Shown here one piece after another: positions 11,670 through 23,099 of a stretch of 64,000 bases of DNA (its first letter is position 1; each line of letters opens with the position of its first letter). The DNA comes from Anomaloglossus baeobatrachus (Eukaryota > Chordata > Amphibia > Anura > Aromobatidae), in assembly GCF_048569485.1 (NCBI RefSeq), contig NC_134354.1:87582142-87646141 (forward strand), given 5' to 3'. Made by a program: the position numbers and the translations under genes. The notes under the pieces are model-generated. The model worked only from the letters and a program-made list of their open reading frames with translations. It did no database searches and was not told the origin of the DNA.

Positions 11670-13975
11670 ATTAATAATAATAATAATAATAATAATAAAA
11701 ATAATAATCATTATTTCTATAGCGCCAACATTTTCCGCAGAGCTTTACAGTTCAGGAGGATCATATACAAACAAGTAACAGTTATAGAAAATACAAAATT
11801 TAGAGGGAAAGAAAAAGACAACCCTGCTCGTGAGAGTTTACATTCTAGAATGAGATATGGAGGGGTGGGGGGAAGGTACAAGTGCTTATTTACAATGACA
11901 ATCCAGCCATCTCCAGGAAATGGGAGATAGATAATAGTTTACTGGACCAGTTGGCCAGAACCTTGAGATGTATTTGGGTGAAATGGAGTTATGTTGTGAG
12001 AAGTTGTAGAGGGACTATGTGAATTGAATCTGATTAGGGAGTGTGATAGGCCGCCCTAAAAAGATGTGTTTTTAGGGTGCGTCTGAAGCTGAGTAAGTTG
12101 GGATTTGTCCTAACTTCTTGGGGTAGAGCGTTCCAGAGGGTTGGTGCAGCTCGGGAGAAGTCTTGGATCCGGGAGTGGGAGGTTCGAATTAGTGTGGATG
12201 TTAGTCGAAAGTCATTTTTAGAGCGTAAAGAACAGGTGGGGTGATAGACAGAGAGTAGGGTGGAGATGTAGGGGGGTGCCACACTGTGGAGAGCTTTGTG
12301 GGTGAGAACAAGCAATTTGAATTGAATCCTATGATATATGGGCAGCCAGTACAATGACTGGCACAGAGCAGAGGCAACTGAGTAGCAGTTAGCTAGATAG
12401 GTGACCCTGACTAATGCATTAAGGATGGCCTGGAGAGGAGAGAGTCTAGTCAGGGGGAGACCAATTAATAGAGAGTTACAGTAGTCAAGGCGAGAGTGGA
12501 TCAGGGCCACAGTGAGTGTTTTTGTCATTTCCATTGTGAGAAAGGGGTGGTGTTATGATCCGGAACCATGGAAGACCACCATAAATCATTGGTAAAAGGT
12601 GACAAGAGCATTGGCAACTAATCTGTCCGCCATCTCCTTACTAACCATCAACACTAGAAGTAGCCGAGGGGTGAACTAACATCCTGTGCACTGCGAACCC
12701 AGCCGGAGAACTAGCTATCCTAAAGGAAGGAAAGATGAATAACTCTCTGCCTCAGAAAATAAAGAATAGCAAGCCCCCCACATTCAAAGACTGCGGTGAT
12801 ATAGGAAAACACCATACACAGATAGATGATAGGATTAGCAAAAGGTGAGGCAGTAATTGACTAAATAGGACAGGATAGGAAAGGGACTGATGGTGGCCAG
12901 AGAAAAACCCTACAAAATTCCAAAAACCTGATAGTATAAAAAGCCCTCAGATCACTAGATCTGAACTCCGTCCTATACCAGGCGCTCTTGTCATACCAAT
13001 GAACAGAAAGCAGGAACCATTACAAATTTAAGAAGCAACAAACACATGGACTTATAGGAGCAATACTCCAAACATAGCTGCAGGGAGCTTCCCAGCTAAG
13101 CAACTGAGAGGGAAGATCCCTGCATGCAAATAAACTGAAAACAACCACAGCAAATGACAAACTCAGATAAGAGCAAAAAGAACCAAACAAGAAATAAAGA
13201 GCCAAGCACTTATCTGGGGTAGATGTGCTCTGGAGCAGGATGAAGCAGGCTGGTGAACAAAGAACAACTGACATCCGGCATAACCTGCTAGTAGACCAGG
13301 GTTTAAATAGGCAGAGAGTTAGCAATGGAAACGCCCATTGTTCAACACACCTGGTCTCTGTCCAAACCATTCCTGGCCACAAGAGGGAGCCTCACAGCAG
13401 CAAAGCATAACTGACATTCACAAGTATAACACCCAGACAGTGGGCTTGCTGCCTAGGACTTATCGTTGTGCCACACACAGAGAGGGAGATGTCGGGTTTA
13501 GGAAGGTTGGAAGACGGAGGAAAAAGAAGAAGTTCAGTTTTTGAAAGGTTAAGTTTCAGATAGAGAGCAGACATGATGTTGCAAACTACAGTCAGGCAGT
13601 CGCTTGTGTTCTGTAGTACAGCGGGGGTGAGCTCAGGGGATGAGGTGTATAGCTGTGTGTCATCAGCATAATGATGGTACTGAAAGCCAAATCTGCTGAT
13701 GGTCATTCCAATTGGGGCACTGTAGAGGGAGAAAAGAAGAGGGCCAAGGACTGAACCTTGAGGGACCCCAACAGTGAGAGGAAGAGGAGAAGATGTGGAG
13801 CCAGCAAATGATACACTGAATGAACGGCCTGAAAGATAGGAAGAGAACCAGGAAAGAACAGTGTCCTTTAGGCCGATAGAATGGAGCATAGAGAGAAGGA
13901 GATGGTGATCAACAGTGTCGAAGGCGGCAGTTTTATACTCGAGTCCTGCATGAGATCTTGGAGAGGACATGGGAC
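11670..13975 (-). pseudogene. L2/CR1-type LINE, 5'-truncated, with a solo LTR inside
   Basis: Minus-strand frames 13392-13970 and 12034-12534 give RT motifs [20 protein letters not shown] and HYADDTQLY, then SRLDYCNSLLIGLP and FSRAAPTLWNALPQEVR, which mark the C-terminal end of L2/CR1-group ORF2. The 3' UTR ends in an (ATT)n tail at 11670-11700 next to CTATAGCGCCAACATTTTCC. The copy starts just upstream of the RT palm (AFDTVDHH), so the endonuclease and N-terminal parts are absent. About 100 bp of ORF between CLGVI and the next block are missing where the LTR sits. It is inserted in the PLE relic. Confidence 0.82.
12551..13431 (-). mobile_element. Solo LTR of a Ty3/gypsy-like retroelement, fossil
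   Basis: The 881-bp unit is bounded by TGTTATGATCCGG and AGTATAACA (TG...CA with inverted ends TGTTAT/ATAACA). On the minus strand a TATTTAAACCC box near 13305 fits a core promoter. It lies inside the LINE, which lies inside the PLE. No clean target duplication is seen and a little LINE sequence is missing beside it. Named as Ty3/gypsy-like from overall layout; no internal region is present. Confidence 0.68.
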
Positions 13976-14067
13976 GATTACTTTATCTCTCTTTCATGAA
14001 TACAGATTCCTCATGCTGGTCCCCCCCGGTTGTACTTACTTTCTATACTTTTCCTAAGGTCCAGAGT

Positions 14068-15178
14068 TTAACCCCTTCATGATCAGGCGATTTTCTGGTT
14101 TTCTTCTTTGTTTTTTCCATCAATCTTGCCATATGCGGGGTTTTTTTTTGTTGGACGAGTTGTACTTTTAAATAAAACCATAAGTTTTTACCATATAGTG
14201 TACTGGAGAGTGGCAAAAAAAATCCAAGTGCTGAAAAATTGCAAATAAGTGCGATTGCATGATTGTTTTTGGGATATTTTATTCACTGTGTTCAATATAT
14301 GGTAAAACTGATTTGTTGGTGTAATGGCTCAGGTCGGTACGAGTTCATAGACAGCAAACATGTGTAGGTTTACTCTTAACTAAAAAGTTGAAAAAAATTC
14401 AGAAGTTTGTCCAAAAAAAGTGGCACTTCTTGCGCCATTTTCCCGCAACCTGTAGCGTTCTCATTTTTCAGGATACAAGGCTCAGTGATCGCTTATTTTT
14501 TGCATCTTGAGCTGATGTTTTTAATGGTACCATTTTTGTGCAGATGCTACTTTTTGATCGCTGCTTATTGCATTCTCCACAAAATTTATGACGACCAAAA
14601 AATGTTTTGGCGTTTGGAATTTTTTACCAATCACATTTTATATTTTGATAGATCTGGCATTTATGAATTTGGTGATACCAAATGTGTGTATATTTTTTTT
14701 AACCCTTTTTAACACTTTTTTAAAATTTTTACTAGTACCCCTAGGGACCTATAAGGATCAGCACTCTGATTGCTCATTCATTTCTCCTGATCAGAGCAGC
14801 ATCGCTCTGATCAAGAGAAATGCTCGGTCCTTGTTACAGCTCTGCCGGCTGTAACAGGAACTACGTCATGATAGCGACAAGAGTCATCACATGACTCGTC
14901 ACTACCATCACAACCATTGGCTCTTCGTGATCGTGTCACAGGACCACCAATGGCGGCGGGGAAAGGCGAGTTCCCTGCTTTAAGTCGCACTGTCACATTA
15001 AGGGGTTAACAGGCGCAATTGGATCGCAGATCCACCTGCGCCTGCGAGGCATATACGTCTGCTTTACAAATCAACAGACATATGCAGGAATCACCACCGG
15101 CTCACCGCAGCAGCCGGTGGTGATCACCACTTCATGATTTATTATGTACCGTTACATCCTCGGTCATGAAGGGGTTAA
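14068..15178. mobile_element. TTAA-flanked non-autonomous element (piggyBac-like ends), 1.1 kb
   Basis: Begins TTAACCCCTTCATGATC and ends GGTCATGAAGGGGTTAA, an inverted terminal repeat starting CCC inside a TTAA duplication, the hallmark of piggyBac-type insertion. The body has the character of a common amphibian repeat (TTTTCTGGTTTTCTTC, GGACGAGTTGTACTTTTAAA). Removing it with one TTAA rejoins PLE sequence (CCAGAG, then AGGATGCC). No transposase; the two overlapping 88-101 codon frames inside are chance. Confidence 0.82.
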
Positions 15179-17099
15179 AGGATGCCGTATCGTCTCAGTT
15201 GTTCAGTTAATTACACGGTATAGTGGGATTTATATTGACAACATTTTACATCCTTTTGTTATGTCTCTTCCTTCATACACCAAAGATACATCACATTTAT
15301 TACATAAATTAGATGGTGTGATCATAAATGAAAACATCTTAGTAGCCTTTATTGATGTACGGCATTCTCCAACAGTATACCATACATGGAGCAGGAATTC
15401 GAGCAACCCAACGCTATCTTAAAACAAGAGCATTAGAATGTGCTAGGCACAGTGCCTTTGAGTTGGAATTGCATGAATTTATCTTGACACACAACTACAG
15501 CGATGGGGAACCTCTGTGACCCCTCGTATTCTAATCTGTTCCTGGGCTGGTGAAAGGAAACCACAATTTTCGGTAGTGAAGGGATGTGGTGGCACACTAA
15601 TATTCTAATGTGGTAAAGGTATACAGTTAATCTTATGGTCAGGTTCAAGTGATACGTTTACTATCTTTGTGGACAATCATAATGTGAACAATATCAGAAA
15701 CAAGATTTACACCAGAAACAAGTATGACCAAACTATCTTTCCTGGATTTTTTGATTACCAGGGAACGAGACAGTACCTTGGGCCCCAGGACATACAAGAA
15801 ACCAATGGCAACCAATAAACTGATAAAGTGGGATAGTCATCATCCACCTACCCCTAAGAAATAGAATACCAAGGGGTCAATTCTTAAGACTGAGATGAAA
15901 TTGTTCAGACATACAGTATATAATTTCAAAATTCAAGTACAGGACATTACCAATAAATTTAGGGAAAGGGGATACCCACAATATGTTCTAGACTCAGACT
16001 GTGTGCACATCAAAAATAGACAAGTTTCTCTAAACACCGAAAAGAGAACTATGGATGCAGATGTAATCAAAAGAGTCATTGGGACTTATCATAATCAAAA
16101 TGTTCAAGTATATAGGATCTTGATACGACATTTGTGAATTCTACCATGTGACCCTGACCTAAACGATGCTATCTCACCGGTTCCTACCATCACATTTAGG
16201 AAGGGACAAGCCCTCAAGGACCATCTTGTGCATAGTCTTTACAAAAAAAAATCATGACCAGGCACCTGGTTGGCTAGAAAGATTTGCGGCTTTTTCCGGA
16301 GTGGAATCTGCTGTGTAGGCGATTGGATGAACCAATGTAAATCTGTTAAAAGTGTGTCAACCCGGGTAGAGAGTTCTTTCTCAAGGAGCTTGCTAACTGT
16401 AAAACAAGTGGGGTAGTATACATGGGAGCATGCACATGTTCCCTAAACTTCATGGGAAAAAGTAAAAGGGAACTAAGGAGAAGTGTGGGCGAGCACTTGG
16501 GAGACATCCATCATACTCGCGACACTCCATTGGCCAGACACATGAATAGCGGACACAAAGACAACATAAAGGAAATGTCATTCTGTGTGATCGAAGTAGT
16601 CAAACCAAATGTGAGGGAAGGGGACCACAATAGAAATATCCTTAGGAAGGAGAGTGAATGGATTTTCAAGCTGGATTCACTTGCTCCCAGGGGTATTAAA
16701 GAACAATTGTCATTTGAGTGTTTTCTTTAGAAACCTAGTCTAAAACCTGCATATTTGTCTTGTTATGCCATTTGGTCTCCTGAATATGGGAAGCCAATAT
16801 CATATTTAATACTTGTGATTATACTAATTTTCTGGTATGTAGCCCCATAAGACCCACTATATATCCTACCATAGGAACTTTCACTATAATTCAAAATAGT
16901 AATTCCTTCTATGTACTTGTACTACTTTCTATCTCTGCAAGCCAGGATAGAGCTATACAACTATGAACTTATAAAATCACCCACTTTTTTTATTTATTTA
17001 ATCGTATGAACGTATATCTTGTCATCATATAAAAATAAACACCAGTCAATAGACAATGATTGAAAAATATCAATCATGGATAAAAATCAAAGTCGAATA

Positions 17100-17440
17100 T
17101 CAAGATTTTTTATATATGCAATAGCATTATCATTTACAGTATAGAAATCATTCTTGTCACCATGGTAGGATCTCAGGGGGCACTCCTCAACAATGTGCTG
17201 GATAGTTTGATGATCTACTCCACAGTCACAGGTCAGAGAGTCAAATTTTCCCCACTTATACATAAGAACTGCACAGACGCCAAAGTTTGTTCTGATACGA
17301 TTTAGAGTAACCCATGTTTCCCTTGGTAGATTGAAGTCTGGTGGAGGGTTTTGTTAGTTAAGGAACAATTGGAGATCACTGTTTACTACACTGACCCAAG
17401 GTTCTCGCTATTTCTCCTCTAAGTTGAAGTCTTGATCACC
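17100..17440 (-). pseudogene. Non-LTR retrotransposon RT C-terminal fragment
   Basis: The minus strand over about 17165-17345 reads PRETWVTLNRIRT, then KWGKFDSLTCDCG and QTIQHIVEECP. This is the conserved C-terminal end of many non-LTR retrotransposon polymerases (R.LNR.RT...C.CG...QT..HI...C). The clade is not clear and it differs from the L2/CR1 LINE nearby. Only the extreme C-terminus remains, lying in the 3' region of the PLE relic. Confidence 0.65.
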
Positions 17441-17707
17441 CATTTATTGAATGGAACTTGTGGGTATTGCGAGCTGTACCAATATCAATAAATTAGTGCT
17501 TTTTTACTGCAGGTACAAAGCCATATCATTATCACAAATTACTGTGTCCTTATTTGTATATCCTATGATTGTATTTGTAGTAGTGGGGGTCCATCTATTT
17601 CTTGTTATCTGCTTGGTAGGGTCTCGTGACCCACATTTAATGACTATTACCCATTTACACCGTGATATCTGTCAAACCAGGGATTGATTTGTTAGGCGTA
17701 GTTCTTA

Positions 17708-18857
17708 TGTGGTGCCCCTGAGGCTTCAGTCACCACAGAGTATTGCACCCAACATTGGGTGTAATGCTAAACCCGGTTCCTGAGGAGGTCAGTCCCAGTT
17801 TCACCACATTACACACCAAACTACACACCAGGTTGCTCTGTTCCCACTGGGGACTGGGCTAGGGTCAGGTAACAAAGGAGTTGCCGACAGAGAAACATTT
17901 ACAGGATGCCCTTAACAGGGGCCCCAGTCCCACTAGCTTATGACCTGGGAGGGGGGAGGTGCAGCCAGTAGGGGGGAGTCAGGAGCCAACACAACAGTCT
18001 AAGAGAGTTTTCCAGCAGGAGAGCAGCGGAGCGGTCGCATCTACAGGTGCTCCGGTGGGAAGGAGAAGTTCACAATGGTTGCCACGGGGAGAGGGATCTC
18101 TGATCCCCACGGAACCGACGCCACACAGAGTGACAGGACCCTAGGGAAATCATACTTCACGTTGGTTTGCCAGAATCTGCCTGGTCGGGGAAAGTTTCAA
18201 GCTTCCCTGACCACACAGCGCCCAATAGCATAGTTCCATATAGGATCTGGGGCCTTGCTTTAAGCCGGACCCACATCAGAACCACGGCACCTGCATATAG
18301 GGACAAGAGTACATCTTGTGAAACCCAGGGTCCCCTCGTAGCTTTAAGCCAGGGGATCCACAGACAGGCGTTACAAGAAGAAACCCACCGAACACCAAAC
18401 CGGGCTAATCTCTAAAGGGATTCAGGTTCGATGGAGCCCATCATAGCAAGTGACCGGTATTACCTGGGTTAGCGGCATTGTACAAAAGTGAGTAAAACGA
18501 CCTGGAACCGCAGCCATAGACTCTAACTCTTTATTACCCGCACTGCCGCTTGCTGCTGCCATTACTATTCCCCTCATCATCCTCCCCGAGGCCTGCTCTA
18601 CCTGTGGAGAGCGATACCATCTCTGGCTGCTACTACCATCTACCCAGGAGGACAGCGACAGAAGTGGCGGCCCATTCCCTGGCCGCATACCACAGGTGGC
18701 GTTACGACATACACCTCACAACTATCGCCATCATCTCTCCCCTGCCACCTTCTGTATGCCTCGGGGCAACGGAGCTGGGCTAGGCCGTCCGTGACCATGA
18801 CCGTCGACGGCCCGGTGACAAGTAGGTTAAAACGTGCCTGTCCCGTGTGTCGCTACA
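17708..18857. mobile_element. Solo LTR-like element, 1.15 kb, fossil
   Basis: Bounded by TGTGGTGCCCCTG and GTGTCGCTACA (TG...CA) with a 4-bp target duplication CTTA on both sides. GC-rich, no RT or gag-like frame. A relative starts at 31158 with TGTAGCGCCCCTGACTGTCA and shares internal words (CCACAGGGTACTGCA there, CCACAGAGTATTGCA here). It is inserted in the 3' region of the old PLE. Confidence 0.62.
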
Positions 18858-19373
18858 CTTAACTGGAACACAGTATACCCTCCATAATCTTGGGAGAATT
18901 TTATAGAGCGCACTAACCACATCAAGAAGCGTTCCAGCCTAGAACACACACACTTCCGGTTAGAAGTGAACATTATCTAACCGCATCAGGAAACCAGAAT
19001 AGGAGAGTGCTCCATCGGAAAACACACACTTCCAGTCACGAGCGAATGCACCAGAAGCACTGAAAGCGGTGTGTTCCAATGTAGAACGCAGATGACTTTG
19101 GACCTGTACATTAAGGCCCGGGTAACAAGATCAGTTTCCGGTGCCAGTATTCTAACAGCAGGAGACTTCTAGGGGATGAGAAGGCACATGGGCATGAGGG
19201 AATGTGTACCAATTACCTGTTGAAGTGACCTCTGTATTATCTTCCTATAAACAAAAGTGAAAAAGGGTCGTTATGGGTGGATCCATAATTATGGATGGGC
19301 TTTATAAACTGCGTACATTTAGTTTGCAGCCATTTATCAGACTGGACATTATGTTATCATTAATCTGTATGAG

Positions 19374-19409
19374 CGTCCTGATGAACCACTTGGAGAAACG
19401 CGTTGAGGC
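19374..19409 (+). ncRNA. Hammerhead-ribozyme-like motif in the old PLE tail
   Basis: Core CTGATGA (19378-19384) and GAAA (19395-19398) flank a short CCA/TGG stem II. A two-base-pair stem III (AC/GU) follows, with a UU before the cleavage position. Stem I arms GCGTC and GAGGC pair at four of five positions. Hammerheads are known from the terminal repeats of Penelope-like elements. The order fits, but the stem I mismatch makes activity doubtful. Confidence 0.5.
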
Positions 19410-19639
19410 ATTCTATGGAGAGATAAATACCTTTTGTTACTCCCATATCATTGATTATCCTATTTTCAGCATAGTCTGACCAATTGTTTGCCTTATGTTT
19501 GATGTAGACATGTTATCACATCTTTTTTTTTGCTCTTTTCTCCCTTCATCTGATAGGGTTGGTCACGGCAAACTAGAGATAGTCGGCAATGAGCAGAGGC
19601 ACCATTATTGCAATATCTGGGGTGCCAATCTCTGTGGTC

Positions 19640-19810
19640 AGGTAGGGCACGTTATAGAGGACAAGTAATAGGGTAAGTTAACACCCTTCCCCTTCTGTGC
19701 ACCTTATTGCGACACACTGTTTTAATAACTGTGGTTCTTTTTTAACGTATATCTAATAAATTAAATATTTTAAGGGTTGCTTTCTGTTAGCCTACTTCTC
19801 ATAGACCCTA
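19640..19810 (+). repeat. Right pseudo-LTR end of the old PLE
   Basis: Counterpart of 9355-9408 plus 10099-10210, with shared words AACGTATATCTAATAAA and AAGGGTTGCTTTCTG. It marks the 3' limit of the PLE near 19810. Confidence 0.55.
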
Positions 19811-21830
19811 GTAAGATGGAATAACTATGCGTCTTGTTGGAGAAATTGGTGTGCATGGTGTCGCAGGAAAAAATTTACCTTAGTTTCTAGATTGTGTGCT
19901 TCATTTATTTCAGCAGAATTTCTTGATAATCGTGCATCCAGGGCCGTATTTCATTCTTTCAGAAAAGGTCGAATAGGACGCCAAAATATAATTCCTTTCA
20001 GATCTTGAAGGAAACAATTTGTAGTTGTCCTATCTCTTTCTCATTCGTCCAACGTTTAGTTGAGACTTGTTCAGTAGTATCACGCAGCAATTACTTACCA
20101 AAAAAGCCCTTTGTAAACATAACCTTATAGATGTCAATTGTTTGGCACAGTTTTTCTGATTGCTTTCTTTGCTGCTTTTAGAATCGGTGAGCTGGTTTCG
20201 GCTAGTAAGCTCAAGGTGTCTAATTTACTGATTGATGATCTTCAGTTGGCTGATTCTGTTATGTCTTTTCAGATTAGGTGATCTAAAGCCCGCTTTACAC
20301 GCTGCAATGTATCTTACAATGTGTCGGCGGGGTCACGTCGTAAGTGACGCACATCTGGCATTGTAAGGTACATTGCAGGGTGTGACAGGTACGTGCGATT
20401 GCAATTGAACGGTAAAACGTTCATCGCATACACATCGTACCTGTCTCTAGAATTGAACGTCAGATTGTTCATCGTACCCGGGGTAGCACACATCGCAGTG
20501 TGTGACACCCCGGGAACGATGAACAGATCTTACCTGCGTCCTGCGGCTCCAGGCCTACAATGCGGAAGGAAGGAGGTGGGCGGGATGTTTACGTCCCACT
20601 CAGCTCCGCCCCTCCGCTTCTATTGGCCGGCTGCCGCGTGACGTCGATGTGACGCCGAACGTCCCTCCCACTCCAGGAAGTGGACGTTCGCCGCCCACAG
20701 CGAGGTCCTATGGAAGGTAAGTACGTGTGACGGGGGTTAATCGTTTGTGCGGCACATTCAACAAATTGAACGTGCCATACATACGATGGGGGCGTTGCAA
20801 ATAGCATACAATATCGTATGCTTAACTGCAACGTGTAAAGCAGGCTTTAGACAGATCAGTTTGGTAAAGGGTCTATGGTTTGTTTAAACGCTTTAGCCCA
20901 TGTTGCAGATGAGACGTTGTTTGGATTTCAGGCCCGGTTTTCCAGGCTCTTTGTTCACTTGGATGGATAACTTTTATATGGCTTATCAATTTAATAAGGT
21001 TCTTAAGAAATGTTTATCCCTTGTTGGTTTTGATCTTTTGAGATTTTCATCCCTCTCGGCAGAATTGGTGCTGCCACAGATGCATCTCGCTTGGGCTTAG
21101 ATGAGAGGCTAATAAAAGCTATTGGCAGATGGGGATCTAAGCGTTATTGTCTATACATAACACCTAATTTATGCATTTGATTATTTTTCAGGTTCGAGGA
21201 AGAAGATTGGTCTGGATTATTGGCCACTCTCTTGTTTTTGGGGCCCATAAAAGAGGTGCCATGAGATGCTATAGTGAGAATTTGTCATTTGATCTCAACT
21301 CATTTTGGTTTCTTTGGGTAGGGGTTAGAGAGTTAAGATGGAGTCACTTGGGTTATGTGATTTAGGAGCATATGCAAGTTTGGGACAAATCAGATGTTCT
21401 GATCATTCATTTAGGTGGTAACGATATAGGCCGGGTACAAACGGTATACTTACTGGAAGATATGAAGAAAAGCTTTTCGATTTTGAGAAGTTTGTTTCCA
21501 GTGTGTTCAGTGTTTTTCTGAAATTGCCCCTCGTTTGTCTTGGTCTAGTCACAAATATAGATTCATGGATCGAATTCTCAAATGCATCAAAAGGGGATTG
21601 TCAAAGTTTTTGTTTGCGTTGAAGGTGCCTCTTGCAGACATTCTGATTTAGAGGAATTTGTGAGAGGTCTCTACAGACAGGGTTTTGTTCATCTCTTATA
21701 TGTCAGGATTGATATTTTTATTTTAAGTATGATTGAGGACGCGGCAGTACTTTGGGGACCATGCATGTCTGATGTATTCATGGCTTGTGGGTGGTCACCC
21801 GTCGGTGGCTGAGCGGACATCGCTTAAACT
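19811..21830 (+). pseudogene. Ngaro/DIRS-type tyrosine-recombinase retroelement, 3' fragment (fossil)
   Basis: Two domains are recognisable on the plus strand. A tyrosine recombinase is split by a palindromic element: RIGELVSASKL near 20185, and RIGAATDASRLGLDERLIKA followed by IGRWGSKRY near 21060-21150. An SGNH/GDSL-type hydrolase-like region follows, with VWIIGHSLVFGAHKRGA near 21210 and LIIHLGGNDIG near 21405. The pair recombinase plus SGNH hydrolase is known in vertebrate Ngaro-like elements. The copy is old with several breaks, and no RT region is visible in the window. Confidence 0.68.
20284..20850. mobile_element. Palindromic element family R, complete (~567 bp)
   Basis: Terminal inverted repeats CTAAAGCCCGCTTTACACG and CGTGTAAAGCAGGCTTTAG. 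The interior has smaller hairpins (AATTGAACGTCAGATTGTTC, CCGGGGTAGCACACATCG and their partners). It sits inside the recombinase relic; sequence on either side rejoins in frame context. Fragments of the family lie at 5829-6121, and related ends (CCGCTTTACACGCTGC) at 38266. Confidence 0.78.
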
Positions 21831-22198
21831 ATACTTTTATACTATAGTTTTTTGGAAGTTTAGTCAGTCATTTTGTATGTGATTCTATTGGTCCAGTTTC
21901 CTTAAGGGTCCCACTGCCGGACGCTTAGAGGGAAACCGCTAAGACAGTTGACTACGCTCACACGCCATTTAAGATTAGCCCATTACCTTGACAGTCGAGG
22001 GGTCTGGCCACTAGAGTTCTGTCCTCCAGCTCCTATTGTCTGAGGTCACTCCATTTCAGGATGTGTCTCTTATTCCAATACTTCTCCTTTGTTGCCACAA
22101 ACCAACAACTGTATGCGCTCTTCGCGACCTCCTGACCATGCATCTGTCACTTCCGCTCACTAGGTCTTCACTGACTCCTCTAGAGCACCCGTTACGAC
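21831..22198. other. Unassigned sequence upstream of the 47-bp array
   Basis: Contains a short hairpin (ACTATACTTTTATACTATAGT) and otherwise nothing recognisable. It may include the end of the recombinase element. Confidence 0.35.
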
Positions 22199-22530
22199 TA
22201 GCTACGAGTACTGAGCACCCGAGCATGGAAGTGCTCACTCATCACTAGTTACGAGTATAGGACACCCGAGCATGGTAGTGCCCGCTCATCACTAGCTACA
22301 AGTACTGAGCACCCGAGCATGGCAGTGCCCGCTCATCACTAGTTACGAGTACCAAGCACCAGAGCATGGCAGTGCCCGCTCATCACTAGCTACAAGTACT
22401 GAGCACCCGAGCATGGCAGTGCCCGCTCATCACTAGTTACCAGTACAGAGCACCCGAGCATGGCAGTGCCCGCTCATCACTAGTTACCAGTACAGAGCAC
22501 TGGAATATGGTAGTGTTTATTCATCACTAT
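22199..22530 (+). repeat. 47-bp tandem array, about 7 copies
   Basis: Units contain GAGTACTGAGCACCCGAGCA and GTGCCCGCTCATCACTAG, repeating every 47 bp with a few substitutions. The same motif occurs as a two-unit repeat at 51057-51141 in the opposite orientation, and a related GATGAGCGGACATTAAG / CTCACTCATCAC pair bounds the palindrome at 35196-35426. The array therefore looks like amplification of a small mobile repeat, placed ~300 bp upstream of the CpG island. Confidence 0.85.
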
Positions 22531-23048
22531 GAGCCCTTCTGGAGTCGCCGGTGTCCACGGTCTGTGTTGGGTCAGTTCTGGTTCCTGTCCGGTCATAGTT
22601 GTGGCTGAGCCATCATCAGAGTCCATGGTCCCAGTACACGGAGTCACATCCGCGGTATTGCTCTGGTCACACAGCCATGTGCGGCACACTGCATGCTGCA
22701 GACACGTGTGCACACAGTAAACACTCCGGGCTGTGGACGTGACATGTGTAGTGGGAGGAGTCGCACATGCTGAGGGGGGGGTTCTACCATTTTGGTAGGG
22801 GTAACCACATAGCCCACTCACGGATCAGGAGGGGGCGGGTTTATCAGCTCTCCGGACCTCCCCTTAACCCCGCACACGCCGGACACAGGCAGCAGCGGAG
22901 GCTGAGGAAACTTGTTGCAGAGCGCTCTGTGGCTCCAGGAGATTAGGGGTTAACGGGAGTCCGGCGGCGGAAGTAGTGCGCGCTCCCGGGATCTGCCAGG
23001 ATCCGCTGCGATCAGTGCAGTGTGGGATCCGCTCTCCCGCCGCCCAGC

Positions 23049-23099
23049 ATGTATTCACCCCGGCCGGGGCTGCGGGGATGGACACCGGGGGGATGCTGA
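23049..23099 (+). promoter_or_regulatory. Overlapping upstream ORF in the exon 1 leader
   Basis: An ATG 29 bases upstream of the main start, in another frame, opens a 16-codon ORF that ends at TGA inside the main coding sequence. If the transcript starts upstream of 23049, this ORF would compete with the main start and lower its translation. Its ATG has a weak context (preceded by AGC, followed by T), so leaky scanning to the stronger main ATG is expected. The presence of the ORF is read directly; its effect is inferred. Confidence 0.55.

Larger units (their letters stand above)
10390..16735 (+). pseudogene. Penelope-like element (PLE) polyprotein relic, old copy
   Basis: Fragments of one PLE polyprotein lie in order on the plus strand. 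The N-terminal region at 10395-10700 (LENYIKNRIIAKGLRI) matches the younger PLE's N-terminus (LENYFESKIVPRGLRI). Pieces around 11100-11600 carry the pre-RT region. RT pieces occur at 13980-14067 and 15179-15800 (including FLDFLITRERDSTLG). A linker lies at 15895-16137, and the C-terminal GIY-YIG endonuclease end at about 16410-16730 closes with ESEWIFKLDSLAPRGIKEQ. It is heavily decayed, with many breaks, and is interrupted by a LINE (11670-13975) and a TTAA element (14068-15178). PLEs encode an RT fused to a GIY-YIG nuclease. Confidence 0.8.

Noticed and set aside
22976-23048. Extending the exon 1 protein upstream to a GTG at 22976
   Set aside because: A non-AUG start would add a polar leader before the signal peptide; the ATG at 23078 has strong context and gives a normal signal peptide.
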